Below are positions 8,414-17,905 of a stretch of 64,000 bases of DNA, piece after piece. How positions within the stretch are numbered: the first letter of the stretch is position 1; each line of letters starts with the position of its first letter. A program made the position numbers and the translations under genes. The DNA is taken from the NCBI GenBank assembly GCA_017552965.1, contig JAFZNQ010000115.1:1-64000 (forward strand). The letters run 5' to 3'. Under the pieces are notes generated by a model that was not told the origin of the DNA, made no database searches, and saw nothing but the letters and a program-made list of their open reading frames with translations. This DNA is from Abditibacteriota bacterium. GTDB taxonomy: Bacteria; Armatimonadota; UBA5829.

Positions 8414-9250
8414 TTGCTGAAACGAAGACCTCGTATTTCAAAGCCCCTGACAGCGATCCTGTTGTCTGTATTGCTGCTGGGTGTCATTGCAATGCGGGAT
8501 AGTATCGTAGAGGCCGAGACGCCAACAACCAAAAAGATCACCATAATCTACAATGGTGAAAAGCTTAACGCTTCTACGACGATGGAAACCGTAGGAGAGG
8601 CCTTGATGGAGACGGGCATCACCGTTGACTCCAATGACAGGGTAAGCGTCGGGCTTACCATGCCGGTGAGATCAGGTATGATCGTTTACGTCAACCGGGT
8701 CGAGGTGGAAGAAGTCACCGAGACAGTCACCGTTCCTTTTGAGACCTTGAGGACCTTTTCCAGAGAACAGAAGCATGGGACCATTACCACGCTGCAGGAA
8801 GGACAAAACGGCGAAAAAAAGGTTACCTACAAGATAACCCGGGTCGGCTCCAGGGAGATATCCAGAGTAGCCGACAACACCGAGATAGTCAAAGAAGCTG
8901 TCCCTTGTATCATTTCCATTGGCTCCAAGGGTGAGTACACCACCTCGAGGGGCACCAGCTACCGGACCAAGAAGGTGCTGACCATGAAGGCCACTGCCTA
9001 CGACGCTCAGACCTTCAAGGGAAGGAAGACCTCCACGGGAAGAAAGGCCGTGTATTCCATGGCCGCAGTTGACCCCAAGGTCATCCCCCTGGGCACCAGG
9101 CTCTACATCGAAGGCTACGGCTACGCCATAGCCGGAGACACCGGGGGAGCCATCAAGGGCAACAGGATCGACCTGTGCTTTGAGACGAGAGCGGCAGCTA
9201 TCAAATTCGGCAGACGCACGGTGAAGGTTCACGTGCTTTCGAAAGTGTAA
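8414..9250 (+). CDS. DUF348/G5/3D cell-wall protein (YabE/Rpf-like)
   Basis: A 278-residue exported protein. An N-terminal hydrophobic segment (about residues 10-27) precedes a DUF348-type repeat (KKITIIYNGEKLNASTTMET), a G5-like beta domain (VTVPFETLRTF to KITRVGSREISR, about 100-150) and a C-terminal 3D domain (MKATAYDAQ, STGRKAVYSMAAVDP, IPLGTRLYIEGYG, AGDTGGAIKG, RIDLCF). The conserved aspartates form the active site of MltA/3D-type lytic transglycosylases, so a peptidoglycan-remodelling role is likely. The TTG at 8414 is chosen because AAGGAGG lies 7 bp upstream and no ATG fits. Confidence 0.85.
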   Translation: MLKRRPRISKPLTAILLSVLLLGVIAMRDSIVEAETPTTKKITIIYNGEKLNASTTMETVGEALMETGITVDSNDRVSVGLTMPVRSGMIVYVNRVEVEEVTETVTVPFETLRTFSREQKHGTITTLQEGQNGEKKVTYKITRVGSREISRVADNTEIVKEAVPCIISIGSKGEYTTSRGTSYRTKKVLTMKATAYDAQTFKGRKTSTGRKAVYSMAAVDPKVIPLGTRLYIEGYGYAIAGDTGGAIKGNRIDLCFETRAAAIKFGRRTVKVHVLSKV

Positions 9251-9255
9251 AGTAT

Positions 9256-9279
9256 GGCGGGTACGACCCGCCTTTTTTT
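9256..9279 (+). terminator. Rho-independent terminator after the G5/3D gene
   Basis: Stem GGCGGGT / ACCCGCC followed by seven T. Confidence 0.85.
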
Positions 9280-9284
9280 GTGAC

Positions 9285-9319
9285 AAAAACCGGGGCGGAT
9301 CCCAGTGGGATCCGCCCCG
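9285..9319 (-). terminator. Rho-independent terminator of the nuclease gene
   Basis: A perfect 12-bp stem CGGGGCGGATCC / GGATCCGCCCCG, read on the minus strand, ends in five T. It lies back to back with the plus-strand terminator of the neighbouring gene. Confidence 0.8.
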
Positions 9320-9335
9320 TTACATATATGGGTAT

Positions 9336-10196
9336 TCAGGGTCTGCACACCCCGCAGGGGGTGTAGCCTGCCGCCTCCGCAGCGGCCCGCGAATAAATGG
9401 CTATCTTGTTCCTGGGGTTCATGGTCATGACTCCGTCGCAGTCCGGACGGTGGTATTTCAGTGAGGACATATTGCCTATGAAGAACTCGGCTGCGGGAGC
9501 CTGGGCGGGCTGGGCCGGAGCGGCCGCCAGCCAATTGACTCCGTTGGCATAATTGATGCCCACTCCGGGCTGGACGTTGTAGCAGAACACGTTGAAGCAG
9601 ATACCCTTGCCCTTGTCTTCCACGGAGTAGCCCTCCATCAGCACGCCCGAGCACACCAGATTGTTGCCCGCAAACATGGGGGTCACTCTGTACATGACGT
9701 GGTTGGAGGTCTTTTTGATATAGTCGCAGACCTTGTTCTCAAAGGGGAGCATGCCCTCTGTGTTCATATATCTGGTGCCTGTGATCAGGTTGCGCTTGTT
9801 GGCGTTCTCCCCCGCCAGACAAAAGGCGATCAGATGACACCGGTTGTAGAGATACTCTCCGTCTATAAAATCATATTTGGAGATCTGCCACCCGGTGGGC
9901 TTTATCATGCCTATGTTCTCCCGGGGCTTGTCGGGCATCAGCTCCTTGCCCAGGCAGGCGTAGGCGGCCTGACATCTGCCCAGCCTGTCCAGAGGCCTGT
10001 AGTGCTCGTAGGCCTTGTCCGTGATCTCCTTCTCGGTAAAATAGGGCACGTTGTCGTTGATCTCTGCCCAGGGCTGACCGGAGTATTCGGGTATCTTGTC
10101 CTGCTTCTGACTGTTTTCCGCAGCCCACAGCCCTGAAAACAGCAGGGCCAGTATGCCGAACACAGCAAGTAGAGTCTTTTGGTCGGGTCTCTTCAT
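9336..10196 (-). CDS. Exported DNA/RNA non-specific endonuclease with C-terminal Ada-like zinc motif
   Basis: 286 residues. A signal peptide (LLAVFGILALLFSGLWA) is followed by a nuclease core: YNRCHLIAF (about 120-128), GENANKRNLITGTRYMN and MLPFE correspond to the His-metal finger of the Endonuclease_NS_2 (streptodornase/EndA-like) family, with NRCH at the usual DRGH. A Pro/Ala linker leads to KYHRPDCD...CGVC at the C-terminus, an Ada-type metal-binding motif seen at the end of other secreted nucleases. Probable role: degradation of extracellular nucleic acid. The start at 10196 has AAAGGAGG at good spacing, and extending upstream would hide the signal peptide. Confidence 0.8.
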   Translation of the reverse strand: MKRPDQKTLLAVFGILALLFSGLWAAENSQKQDKIPEYSGQPWAEINDNVPYFTEKEITDKAYEHYRPLDRLGRCQAAYACLGKELMPDKPRENIGMIKPTGWQISKYDFIDGEYLYNRCHLIAFCLAGENANKRNLITGTRYMNTEGMLPFENKVCDYIKKTSNHVMYRVTPMFAGNNLVCSGVLMEGYSVEDKGKGICFNVFCYNVQPGVGINYANGVNWLAAAPAQPAQAPAAEFFIGNMSSLKYHRPDCDGVMTMNPRNKIAIYSRAAAEAAGYTPCGVCRP

Positions 10197-10253
10197 CACA
10201 GCCTCCTTTGATATATCATATTTATTATAGCACACCCGCAGTCAAAAGGCTAC

Positions 10254-10283
10254 TCGACAAAGAGCTCCGGGGTATGATAGAAT
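10254..10283 (+). promoter_or_regulatory. Probable promoter of mutS2
   Basis: TCGACA, an 18-bp spacer, then TAGAAT, ending 19 bp before the mutS2 start. It overlaps the divergent control region of the nuclease gene, which has TATAAT on the minus strand at about 10223-10228. Confidence 0.4.
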
Positions 10284-10302
10284 AAAAGGGAGAGGTAGTC
10301 AA

Positions 10303-12642
10303 ATGAACGAACACACCATAAAGGTATTGGAGCTGGCAAAGATCCTGAAGATGACGGAGGAGCGGGCCGCCACGGAAACCGGCGCCCGGAGAGTCCGGGA
10401 GCTGGCTCCCGACAGCGATCTCGGCATTTTGCGGCACAGGCTGGAGCAGGTCCGCGAGCTGAGAGGCGTCATCTCGTCCGACGGCAGGATCCCCTTCCGC
10501 CAGATCTATGACGTCAGCGGTCCTCTTTCCACTGCGGCTCTGGGCTCCTGCATGAGCATCCCCGACATACTGAGGACCGGGGTCACCCTCAAGTCTGTGA
10601 CCGGCCTGCGCCAGTTCCTGGCCCAGCGCAGGGACAGCTGCCCCGTGTGCTGCCGCCTGATCGAATACGAGAACTTTGACTCCCTCACAGAGCTGCTGGA
10701 CCGGTCGGTGGCCCCGGACGGCACCATACCCGACTCCGCCAGCGCCACTCTGGCAGCCCTGAGAAACGAAACGAGGAGCCTGGACGGCCGCATCAAGGAA
10801 AAGATAGGCTCCTTTGTCCAGTCTCCCAAATACAAGGCCTACCTGCAGGAGCCTATAGTCACCACCAGATCCGACCGCTACTGCATACCGGTGAAGGCCG
10901 AATACAGGTCCTCCGTGCCCGGCATAGTGCACGATTCCTCCGGCTCCGGCTCCACCCTCTATATAGAGCCCGGAGTCATAGTGGACCTGGGCAACAGGCT
11001 CCGGGACACTCAGGCCAGAGAACGGGAGGAGATACAAAACATACTCTATGCCGTATCCGCCCGGCTGGGCGAAAAAGCGGACGCCATCAATTTTGCCGTG
11101 GACTGCGCCTCCGAGCTGGACATGATATACGCCAAGGCTCTGCTGGCAGCCGACTACGACTGCACGGAGCCGAAGCTCAACGAGAGAGGCAAGATCAACA
11201 TCAGGCAGGCCAGGCACCTGCTGCTGCCCCGGGAGTCGGCAGTGCCCATCGACGTCACCCTGGGAGGCAGATACAACTGCCTGCTCATCACCGGTCCCAA
11301 CACGGGCGGCAAGACCGTCACCCTGAAGACCGTAGGCTCCCTGGTGCTCATGGCCATGTGCGGCATGTTCATCCCCGCGGCGGAAAACAGCGAGGTATCC
11401 GTGTTCACAGACATATTTGCCGACATAGGCGACGAACAGTCCATAGAGCAGTCCCTCTCCACCTTTTCCGGGCACATGAAAAACATAGTGGAGATCACCG
11501 CCAAAGCCACCGGCAGGTCTCTGGTGCTGCTGGACGAGCTGGGCGCCGGCACGGACCCGGTGGAGGGAGCGGCTCTGGCCCAGAGCATCATAGTATCCCT
11601 GCTGGCCAAAAAGGCCCGTATCATCGCCACCAGCCACTACGGGGAGCTCAAGCAATTCGCCTATTCGGAGGACATGGTGGAGAACGCTTCCGTAGAGTTT
11701 GACACCAATACCCTCAGGCCCACCTACAGGCTGCTGACGGGAGTCCCGGGCTCCTCCAACGCCCTTTTGATAGCGTCCAGAATGGGCATCAGCAGCGAGA
11801 TCATAGACAAGGCCCGGGGATATATCACCCGGGACATGAACGCATCCGACGAGCTGCTGCAGAAGCTGGAGGACACCCACAGGGAAGCCGCAGCCTACAG
11901 GCAGGAAGCGGCGGACCGCCTGAAAGAGCTGGAGGAGCTCAGAAAAAAGCAGCTCGCCGAGCTGGACACTCTCAAAAGACGGCAGGCCAACATAGAAGAC
12001 AAGGTCCGCAAAAGAGCCAACAAGATCATAGCCAAATATTCCGACGAGATAGAGTTCACTCTGGCCCTCCTGAAGGAGACGCCTTCGGAAAACAAGGACC
12101 GGCAGGAAGCCCGCAAGGAGATCAACACCCTCATCAGCGACTTCAAAAAGGAGATCAACACCTCCCGGCTCCCCGAGGCCCCGAAGCCGCCGGCGGAAAA
12201 GCTGACGGACCCCCAGCCGGGAGACGCCGTCCGGGTGACAAGTCTGGGTCAGGAGGGCTACATCGAGAGCGTGTCCGGCAAAAACGCCGTGGTATCCATC
12301 AACAACAAAAAGATCACAGTGGCTCTCTCGGGTCTGGTCCGGTCGAAGGCCAGACAGACTGCGGAGCCCGGATACACCGCCGTGATGAGCTCCCCTGCCG
12401 TCAGGCCGGAGATCAATCTCATAGGCATGAGAGCGGAGGAAGCTCTGCTGCAGCTGGAAAAATATCTGGACAAGGCCATGCTGAGCAATCTGGACAGGCT
12501 GAGGATAGTCCACGGCAAGGGCACCGGCGCCCTGAGGCAGGCGGTGTGCAGCTATCTCAAAAACCACAGCTCCGTCGTCTCCTTTGCCCCCGGGGATCCC
12601 GAGGAAGGGGGAGACGGCGTGACTATAGCCAAAATAAAGTAA
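10303..12642 (+). CDS. mutS2: MutS2 endonuclease / ribosome-rescue ATPase
   Basis: 779 residues, the normal MutS2 length. The N-terminal core and lever region is followed by the ATPase: Walker A GPNTGGKTVTLK near residue 330, Walker B LVLLDELGAGTDP near 408, and ATSHYGELK. A long coiled coil (about 515-610) and a C-terminal Smr nuclease domain (VHGKGTGALRQAV near 735) complete the architecture. MutS2 binds branched DNA and suppresses recombination in some species, and in Bacillus it splits collided ribosomes. araB follows after 16 bp, probably in the same transcript. Confidence 0.96.
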   Translation: MNEHTIKVLELAKILKMTEERAATETGARRVRELAPDSDLGILRHRLEQVRELRGVISSDGRIPFRQIYDVSGPLSTAALGSCMSIPDILRTGVTLKSVTGLRQFLAQRRDSCPVCCRLIEYENFDSLTELLDRSVAPDGTIPDSASATLAALRNETRSLDGRIKEKIGSFVQSPKYKAYLQEPIVTTRSDRYCIPVKAEYRSSVPGIVHDSSGSGSTLYIEPGVIVDLGNRLRDTQAREREEIQNILYAVSARLGEKADAINFAVDCASELDMIYAKALLAADYDCTEPKLNERGKINIRQARHLLLPRESAVPIDVTLGGRYNCLLITGPNTGGKTVTLKTVGSLVLMAMCGMFIPAAENSEVSVFTDIFADIGDEQSIEQSLSTFSGHMKNIVEITAKATGRSLVLLDELGAGTDPVEGAALAQSIIVSLLAKKARIIATSHYGELKQFAYSEDMVENASVEFDTNTLRPTYRLLTGVPGSSNALLIASRMGISSEIIDKARGYITRDMNASDELLQKLEDTHREAAAYRQEAADRLKELEELRKKQLAELDTLKRRQANIEDKVRKRANKIIAKYSDEIEFTLALLKETPSENKDRQEARKEINTLISDFKKEINTSRLPEAPKPPAEKLTDPQPGDAVRVTSLGQEGYIESVSGKNAVVSINNKKITVALSGLVRSKARQTAEPGYTAVMSSPAVRPEINLIGMRAEEALLQLEKYLDKAMLSNLDRLRIVHGKGTGALRQAVCSYLKNHSSVVSFAPGDPEEGGDGVTIAKIK

Positions 12643-12658
12643 TACACAAAGGAGCTAT

Positions 12659-14317
12659 ATGATGTATTCCATAGGTCTTGATTACGGCACTCTGTCAGTC
12701 AGGTGCCTCATTGCAGACGTCACCGACGGACGGGAGATCGCTCAGGCTGTGTGGGAGTATTCCGACGGAGTCATAGACGACTATCTGCCCACCACCGGCG
12801 AAAAGCTACCCCCGGACTTTGCCCTGCAAAACCCGGCAGACTACATACAAGGCACAGAGACGGTGATACGTGAAGCCATCAGCAAGGCGGGCATAGACAA
12901 GGACGAGATCATAGGCATAGGCATAGACTTTACCTCCTGCACCGTGGTCCCCGTGGACGACGAAGGAACGCCCCTGTGCCTGTCCGACAAATGGAGCCGG
13001 GAGCCTCACGCCTGGGTCAAGCTGTGGAAGCATCACGCAGCCACTCCCGAGGCGGAGGATATGACGGAGCTGGCCGCCCGGCGTGGAGAATCCTGGCTGG
13101 CCAGATACGGAGGAACGGTGGGCTCCGAATGGATGTTCCCCAAGCTGCTGGAGATACTCCGCAAGGCCCCGGAGGTTTACAGGGCCGCCCGGTTTATGGA
13201 AGCGGCGGACTGGATGGTGTTTGAGCTCACGGGAGCCCGGGTCAAAAACGCCTCCGGAGCGGGCTACAAGGCCTGCTGGTCCAAAGAGGAGGGCTTCCCC
13301 TCCCCCGACTATTTCAAGGCTCTGGATCCGGAGTTCGAAAACGTGGTCCGGGACAAGCTGGGGAGCCACGTAAACAGCATAGGCGAAAAAGCGGGTGGCC
13401 TGAATGAGAAGTGGGCCCGGAAGACCGGGCTGAAGGAAGGCACTGCCGTAGCAGTGGGCATCATAGACGCTCACGCTGCCATCCCCGCCCTCACCATCAC
13501 GGGGCCGGGCACCATGGGAGCCATCATGGGCACTTCCGGCAATTATCTGACTCTGGGAGACAAGCCGGTCCTGGTGGAAGGCATATGCGGCTACACCACC
13601 GACGGCATCGAGCCCGGCTTCATCGGCTTTGAAGCGGGTCAGACCTGCGTGGGAGACATGCTGGCCTGGCTGGTGGACAACTGTGTGCCCGCCTCCTATG
13701 AAAAGGAGGCCCGGGAAAAGGGAGTCTCCGTGCACCAGCTGCTGACGGAAAAAGCCGCCGCCATCAAGCCGGGCGGCACGGGCCTCATAGTATTGGACTG
13801 GTGGAACGGCAACAGGAACATCCTGGTGGATTATGACCTCTCCGGCGCCGTGGTGGGCTACACTCTGGCCACCAGGCCCGAAGAGCTGTACAGGGCCTTT
13901 ATAGAAGGGATAGCCTTCGGCTGCCGGGTCATCATGGAGCAGATAGACAAATCGGGCGTCAGGATAGACTCCATCATAGCCTGCGGCGGCATCGCCGAAA
14001 AGAACCCGGTCTTTATGCAGATATTCGCGGACATCACCGGCAGAGAATGGAAGCTGGGGGCCTCGCCCCAGTCCTGCGCTATGGGCTCCGCCATGTGGGG
14101 CGCCGTGGCTGCAGGCAAAGCGGCGGGAGGATATGACAACGTGCAGGAGGCTGCTCTCCGCATGGCTCACACCAGGAACAAGAGCTACAAGCCCATCGCC
14201 GACCACACCCGCATATACGACGAGCTCTACAGGGAATACATGACCCTCCACGATTATTTTGGCAGAGGGGGCAACAACGTGATGAAGCGCCTGAGACAGA
14301 TGAAATACGGCAGATAA
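12659..14317 (+). CDS. araB: L-ribulokinase
   Basis: 552 residues, FGGY carbohydrate kinase family. It starts GLDYGTLSVRCLI (phosphate-binding loop) and has GIDFTSCTVVPVD near residue 83, a ribulokinase-type motif, and GGIAEKNPVFMQI with AMGSAMWGA in the C-terminal ATPase lobe. It phosphorylates L-ribulose to L-ribulose-5-phosphate in L-arabinose catabolism. Two ATG codons are adjacent at 12659 and 12662; the second has better spacing to GGAG at 12651. araA and araD are not nearby. A bidirectional terminator follows. Confidence 0.93.
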   Translation: MMYSIGLDYGTLSVRCLIADVTDGREIAQAVWEYSDGVIDDYLPTTGEKLPPDFALQNPADYIQGTETVIREAISKAGIDKDEIIGIGIDFTSCTVVPVDDEGTPLCLSDKWSREPHAWVKLWKHHAATPEAEDMTELAARRGESWLARYGGTVGSEWMFPKLLEILRKAPEVYRAARFMEAADWMVFELTGARVKNASGAGYKACWSKEEGFPSPDYFKALDPEFENVVRDKLGSHVNSIGEKAGGLNEKWARKTGLKEGTAVAVGIIDAHAAIPALTITGPGTMGAIMGTSGNYLTLGDKPVLVEGICGYTTDGIEPGFIGFEAGQTCVGDMLAWLVDNCVPASYEKEAREKGVSVHQLLTEKAAAIKPGGTGLIVLDWWNGNRNILVDYDLSGAVVGYTLATRPEELYRAFIEGIAFGCRVIMEQIDKSGVRIDSIIACGGIAEKNPVFMQIFADITGREWKLGASPQSCAMGSAMWGAVAAGKAAGGYDNVQEAALRMAHTRNKSYKPIADHTRIYDELYREYMTLHDYFGRGGNNVMKRLRQMKYGR

Positions 14318-14356
14318 AAAAAAGCCTTCTGCGATATGCAGAAGGCTGTATTTTTA
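14318..14356. terminator. Bidirectional terminator between araB and rplS
   Basis: Perfect stem AGCCTTCTGC / GCAGAAGGCT, flanked by A residues on the left and T residues on the right. It can end both the plus-strand araB transcript and the minus-strand ffh-rplS operon. Confidence 0.85.
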
Positions 14357-14701
14357 TATCTTTTCCTTGATCTTGGTAGCCTTGCCCACTCTGTTGCGCA
14401 GATAATACAGCTTGGCCCGGCGCACCAGACCGCGCTTGACTACCTCGATGGACGCTATTCTGGGAGAATGGGTCATAAAGGTCCTCTCCACGCCGATGTT
14501 GTTGGCGCCTATCTTGCGGACAGTAAAGGCTGCGTTGATGGTCCCCTTCTTCATGGCTATGACTACGCCTTCGAATATCTGGATCCTTTCCTTGCTGCCT
14601 TCTACTACGCGGCAATGGACCTTGACGGTATCGCCGGGACCGAAGTCGGGGATATCGATCCTCAGCTGCTCTTCGTTTATTTGTTGGATAATCTGATTCA
14701 T
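14354..14701 (-). CDS. rplS: 50S ribosomal protein L19
   Basis: 115 residues, full length. [32 protein letters not shown]-type AAFTVRKIG and the C-terminal RRAKLYYLR are hallmark L19 segments. L19 sits at the 30S-50S interface. It is the last gene of the conserved ffh-rpsP-khpA-rimM-trmD-rplS operon, 13 bp after trmD. Confidence 0.98.
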   Translation of the reverse strand: MNQIIQQINEEQLRIDIPDFGPGDTVKVHCRVVEGSKERIQIFEGVVIAMKKGTINAAFTVRKIGANNIGVERTFMTHSPRIASIEVVKRGLVRRAKLYYLRNRVGKATKIKEKI

Positions 14702-14714
14702 GCTTTTATCCTCC

Positions 14715-15446
14715 TCACTTTTTCAGTGTTTCAAGTATTTGTTTGTCGGCGTCGCTCAAGGGCGCCCACTCCAATAAATCGGGACGGCGCTGCAGGGTGC
14801 GTCTCAGCATTTCCTTCCTGCGCCACGACCGTATTTCTCCGTGATTGCCTCCGAGTAGCACCCGGGGCACCTCCATGCCCATATACTCCGCAGGCTTGGT
14901 GTATTGCGGGTATTCCAGCAGCCCTGACGTAAAGGACTCTTCCTCGGACGACTCGTCATCGCCCAGCGCCTCGGGGATGAGCCTGGTAACGGCGTCGATG
15001 AGGCACATGGCGCACAGCTCGCCGCCTGTCAGAACAAAGTCCCCCAGGCTGACCTCTTCCATAGGGAAGTGGTCGATGATCCGCTGGTCCACGCCTTCGT
15101 ATCTGCCGCAGAGAATGACCACATGGTCCTCAAAGCTCAGATCCTCGGCGTATTCCTGATCCAGCCGTCTGCCTGCAGGCGAGGTGTAGATCAGCCTGGC
15201 AGGCTTGCCGCCGCTGTCGCTGAGGCATGCCTCCACAGCGGGGATAGCCACGTCGCTGCGAAGCACCATCCCGGGTCCGCCTCCGTAGGGAGTGTCGTCC
15301 ACGTGCCTGTAACGGTCGTGAGCGTAGTCCCGCAGGTCGCGGGCGCAGATGGTGATGATGCCTTTTTCCGCTGCGCGGCCCACTATACCCAGGGAGGTAT
15401 AGTGCCGGATCATTTCCGGAAAACAGCTCAATACGTCAAAGCGCAT
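14715..15446 (-). CDS. trmD: tRNA (guanine-N1)-methyltransferase
   Basis: 243 residues. Methylates G37 at N1 in tRNAs reading CNN codons with S-adenosylmethionine, preventing +1 frameshifting. The SPOUT trefoil-knot motifs are clear: [24 protein letters not shown] and [15 protein letters not shown], followed by [18 protein letters not shown]. Its start overlaps the end of rimM by 11 bp, indicating translational coupling. Confidence 0.97.
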   Translation of the reverse strand: MRFDVLSCFPEMIRHYTSLGIVGRAAEKGIITICARDLRDYAHDRYRHVDDTPYGGGPGMVLRSDVAIPAVEACLSDSGGKPARLIYTSPAGRRLDQEYAEDLSFEDHVVILCGRYEGVDQRIIDHFPMEEVSLGDFVLTGGELCAMCLIDAVTRLIPEALGDDESSEEESFTSGLLEYPQYTKPAEYMGMEVPRVLLGGNHGEIRSWRRKEMLRRTLQRRPDLLEWAPLSDADKQILETLKK

Positions 15447-15951
15447 CGGGCAAAAGACCCTTCATGGGATATATGGTCACGATCCTTTTTTCTCTGTCGA
15501 TATCCAGCACGCATTCGGGTATCTTGGGGATGAGCAGCTTGCCGTCTATGACATAGACGTCATTGGCTCCTCCCTGAAGGACCTCGGTGATCTCCCCCAG
15601 CTGCCTGCCGTCGGTAGTGACTACCTGCATGCCTATGAGCCGAAAGACGTATTCTTCGCCGTCTTCGAGCTCCATGAGCTCGTCCTCGGTCACAAAGGCG
15701 TAGCAGCCGGCCAGCGCTTCGGAGGCATTTCTGTCCTCCACCCCTTCGAGATGCAGGGTAATGGTGGGGCCGGCGGCGGAAGAACGAACGATCCTGTAGC
15801 TGGCGGTCGCGCTGTCGTCGAGCCTGATCCTGATGGTGTTCCCCGCGTCAAACCTGCCGGGAAAATCGGTCATCACGCCCATCTTGATGTCGCCCTTTAT
15901 GCCAAAGGGCTTCAGCACGCGGCCTATAGCTATCTCGTCGTCTCTGAGCAT
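15436..15951 (-). CDS. rimM: Ribosome maturation factor RimM
   Basis: 171 residues with the two RimM beta-barrels: IGRVLKPFGIKGDIK at the N-terminus and, after a linker, EYVFRLIGMQVVTTDG followed by GEITEVLQGGANDVYVI and LLIPKIPECVLDID (PRC-barrel). RimM binds S19 and aids assembly of the 30S head. The order khpA-rimM-trmD is the standard bacterial one. Confidence 0.96.
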   Translation of the reverse strand: MLRDDEIAIGRVLKPFGIKGDIKMGVMTDFPGRFDAGNTIRIRLDDSATASYRIVRSSAAGPTITLHLEGVEDRNASEALAGCYAFVTEDELMELEDGEEYVFRLIGMQVVTTDGRQLGEITEVLQGGANDVYVIDGKLLIPKIPECVLDIDREKRIVTIYPMKGLLPDAL

Positions 15952-15961
15952 GGCAAACAGC

Positions 15962-16195
15962 TTAGCCGGATACTATCTTCACAAAAACGTTTTCTTTTTG
16001 CTTGACAGCAGCCGCCTTGACTATGGCTCTGATAGAATCGGCGATTCTGCCGCCTTTTCCTATCACCTTGCCCAGATCCCTGTCGTCCACCGAGACGTAA
16101 TACACGGTCTCGTTGTTCTCAAAAACGTCCTTTATTTCCACCTGCTCGGGATATTCCACGAGACTGGTGACAATATATCTGATGAGTTCTTTCAT
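15962..16195 (-). CDS. khpA: KH-domain RNA-binding protein KhpA (YlqC type)
   Basis: 77 residues, a single KH domain. VIGKGGRIADSIRAIVKAAA (residues 45-64) carries the GxxG RNA-binding loop. KhpA pairs with KhpB and affects cell-division and elongation proteins in several bacteria. It lies 9 bp after rpsP and 10 bp before rimM, its usual position. Confidence 0.95.
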   Translation of the reverse strand: MKELIRYIVTSLVEYPEQVEIKDVFENNETVYYVSVDDRDLGKVIGKGGRIADSIRAIVKAAAVKQKENVFVKIVSG

Positions 16196-16204
16196 GGGAT
16201 AGTC

Positions 16205-16444
16205 CTAATAAAGTCCTTTCTTTGTGAGAAGAATGCGGACCACGTCGGATGCCTGGGCGCCGACGCCTATCCAATACTTAGCTCTGTCTTCATCGACTTC
16301 GATCCTGGCCGGAGAGTAAGTCGGATCATAGGTACCGATAGTCTCGATGAATTTGCCGTTACGCGCGCGACGCTGGTCGGCGATAACGATCCTGTAGAAG
16401 GGCTTGTGATTGGTGCCCATTCTCTTAAGTCTGATTCTTACCAA
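16205..16444 (-). CDS. rpsP: 30S ribosomal protein S16
   Basis: 79 residues. The N-terminus MVRIRLKRMGTNHKPFYRIV, then RNGKFIETIGTYDP and the GVGAQASDVVRILL block near the end, are diagnostic of S16. The gene lies 77 bp downstream of ffh in the same operon. Confidence 0.98.
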   Translation of the reverse strand: MVRIRLKRMGTNHKPFYRIVIADQRRARNGKFIETIGTYDPTYSPARIEVDEDRAKYWIGVGAQASDVVRILLTKKGLY

Positions 16445-16521
16445 GTTTGATGTCCTCCTGTCTTAGTAATTATATCTACAATAGACCGGCTAAACGGGAC
16501 GGTCTTTGGGATATGCCTGGG

Positions 16522-17847
16522 TCAAAACGGCATTCTGCGCCGCTTGCCGTTGTCCGGCTTGGTCGCTATCTTGCGGACCATCTTTTTCATTTCCGTGAAC
16601 TGATGTATCAGGGTGTTCACGTCCTGGACTGTGGCCCCGGAGCCGGCCGCTATCCTGCGGCGGCGGCTGCCGTTGAGTATATCCGGGTCTCTGCGCTCTT
16701 CCTGGGTCATGGAGCAGATGATGGCTTCCACCCGCTTGAGGCGCCGGGGATCTATCTCCACGTCCTTCAGCTGCTGCCCGATACCGGGTATCATTGCCAG
16801 CAGGTTTTCCAGAGGCCCCATTTTCTGTATCTTTCTCAGCTGCTCCAGAAAATCATTCAGGTCAAAGGTGTTCTTCCTGATCTTCTGCTCCAGCTTTTTG
16901 GCCTGCTCTTCGTCAAAGGCTTCCTGGGTCTGCTCGATAAAGGTGAGCACGTCGCCGTGGCCTATGATCCTGGAGGCCATCCTGTCCGGGTGGAACTTCT
17001 CCAGCCCGTCCATCTTCTCGGAGGTCCCCACCAGCTTGATGGGCTTGCCCGTGACGGCCTTGATGGATATGGCTGCGCCGCCTCTGGCGTCGCCGTCCAG
17101 CTTGGTCAGCACCACGCCGTCTATATTGAGGGCTTCGTTGAAGCTCTGAGCTACGTTCACAGCATCCTGTCCCGTCATGGCGTCCACCACCAGCAGGACC
17201 TCGTTGATATTGACGGCAGCCCGTATGTTCCGCAGCTCGTCCATCATGGGCTCGTCTATATGGAGACGGCCGGCCACGTCAAGAATGACTGTGTCCAGCA
17301 TGTCCATCCTGGCCCTGTGGAGCGAATCGCGGCACACCTTCACCGCATCCTTGCATTCGGGGATGTCAAATACGGGGATGTCCACCTGTCTGCCCAATAC
17401 CTTCAGCTGCTGGGCTGCGGCGGGTCTGTACACGTCGGCCGCCACCATCAGAGGCTTTTTGCCCTCCTTGCGCAGCATACAGGCCAGCTTGGCGCAGGTA
17501 GTGGTCTTGCCGGCTCCCTGCAGACCGCACATCATGATCACGGTGGGCGGATTGGGGGACATATTGATCCTGGACACAGAGCCGCCCAGAATGCCCGTCA
17601 GCTCGTCATAGACGATCTTTATCACCTGCTGGGCAGGATTGAGACCCGTCAGTATTTCAGAGCCCACAGCCTTTTCCCTGACGCTTGCTATAAAGTCCTT
17701 GACCACCTTATAGTTCACGTCGGCTTCCAGCAGGGATATGCGTATCTCCCGCAAGGCTTGATTTACGTCGTCCTCGGTGAGAGATCCGCGATTCCTGAGC
17801 TTGTAAAAGGCATTTTGTAATTTTTCGGCAAGGCCTTCAAACATCAT
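16522..17847 (-). CDS. ffh: Signal recognition particle protein Ffh
   Basis: 441 residues. N-domain helix bundle (1-85), then the G domain with GLQGAGKTTTCAKLA (about residue 107), DVYRPAAAQQL, DVAGRLHID, TKLDGDARGG and GTSEKMDGLE, and a C-terminal M domain whose SRP-RNA helix lies in the ICSMTQEERRDPDILNGSRR region. Ffh binds 4.5S/6S RNA and directs nascent membrane proteins to FtsY, which is encoded at 37.9 kb. It is first in the operon behind its own promoter. Confidence 0.98.
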   Translation of the reverse strand: MMFEGLAEKLQNAFYKLRNRGSLTEDDVNQALREIRISLLEADVNYKVVKDFIASVREKAVGSEILTGLNPAQQVIKIVYDELTGILGGSVSRINMSPNPPTVIMMCGLQGAGKTTTCAKLACMLRKEGKKPLMVAADVYRPAAAQQLKVLGRQVDIPVFDIPECKDAVKVCRDSLHRARMDMLDTVILDVAGRLHIDEPMMDELRNIRAAVNINEVLLVVDAMTGQDAVNVAQSFNEALNIDGVVLTKLDGDARGGAAISIKAVTGKPIKLVGTSEKMDGLEKFHPDRMASRIIGHGDVLTFIEQTQEAFDEEQAKKLEQKIRKNTFDLNDFLEQLRKIQKMGPLENLLAMIPGIGQQLKDVEIDPRRLKRVEAIICSMTQEERRDPDILNGSRRRRIAAGSGATVQDVNTLIHQFTEMKKMVRKIATKPDNGKRRRMPF

Positions 17848-17875
17848 ATTCTCCGGTATTGATAGTCACTATAAT

Positions 17876-17905
17876 ATTATATAACAAACAGGGCGCAAAA
17901 GTCAA
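17876..17905 (-). promoter_or_regulatory. Promoter of the ffh-rplS operon
   Basis: Minus strand: TTGACT, an 18-bp spacer, then TATAAT. The -35 hexamer lies inside the stem of the hairpin that terminates the upstream rubredoxin transcript. Confidence 0.8.
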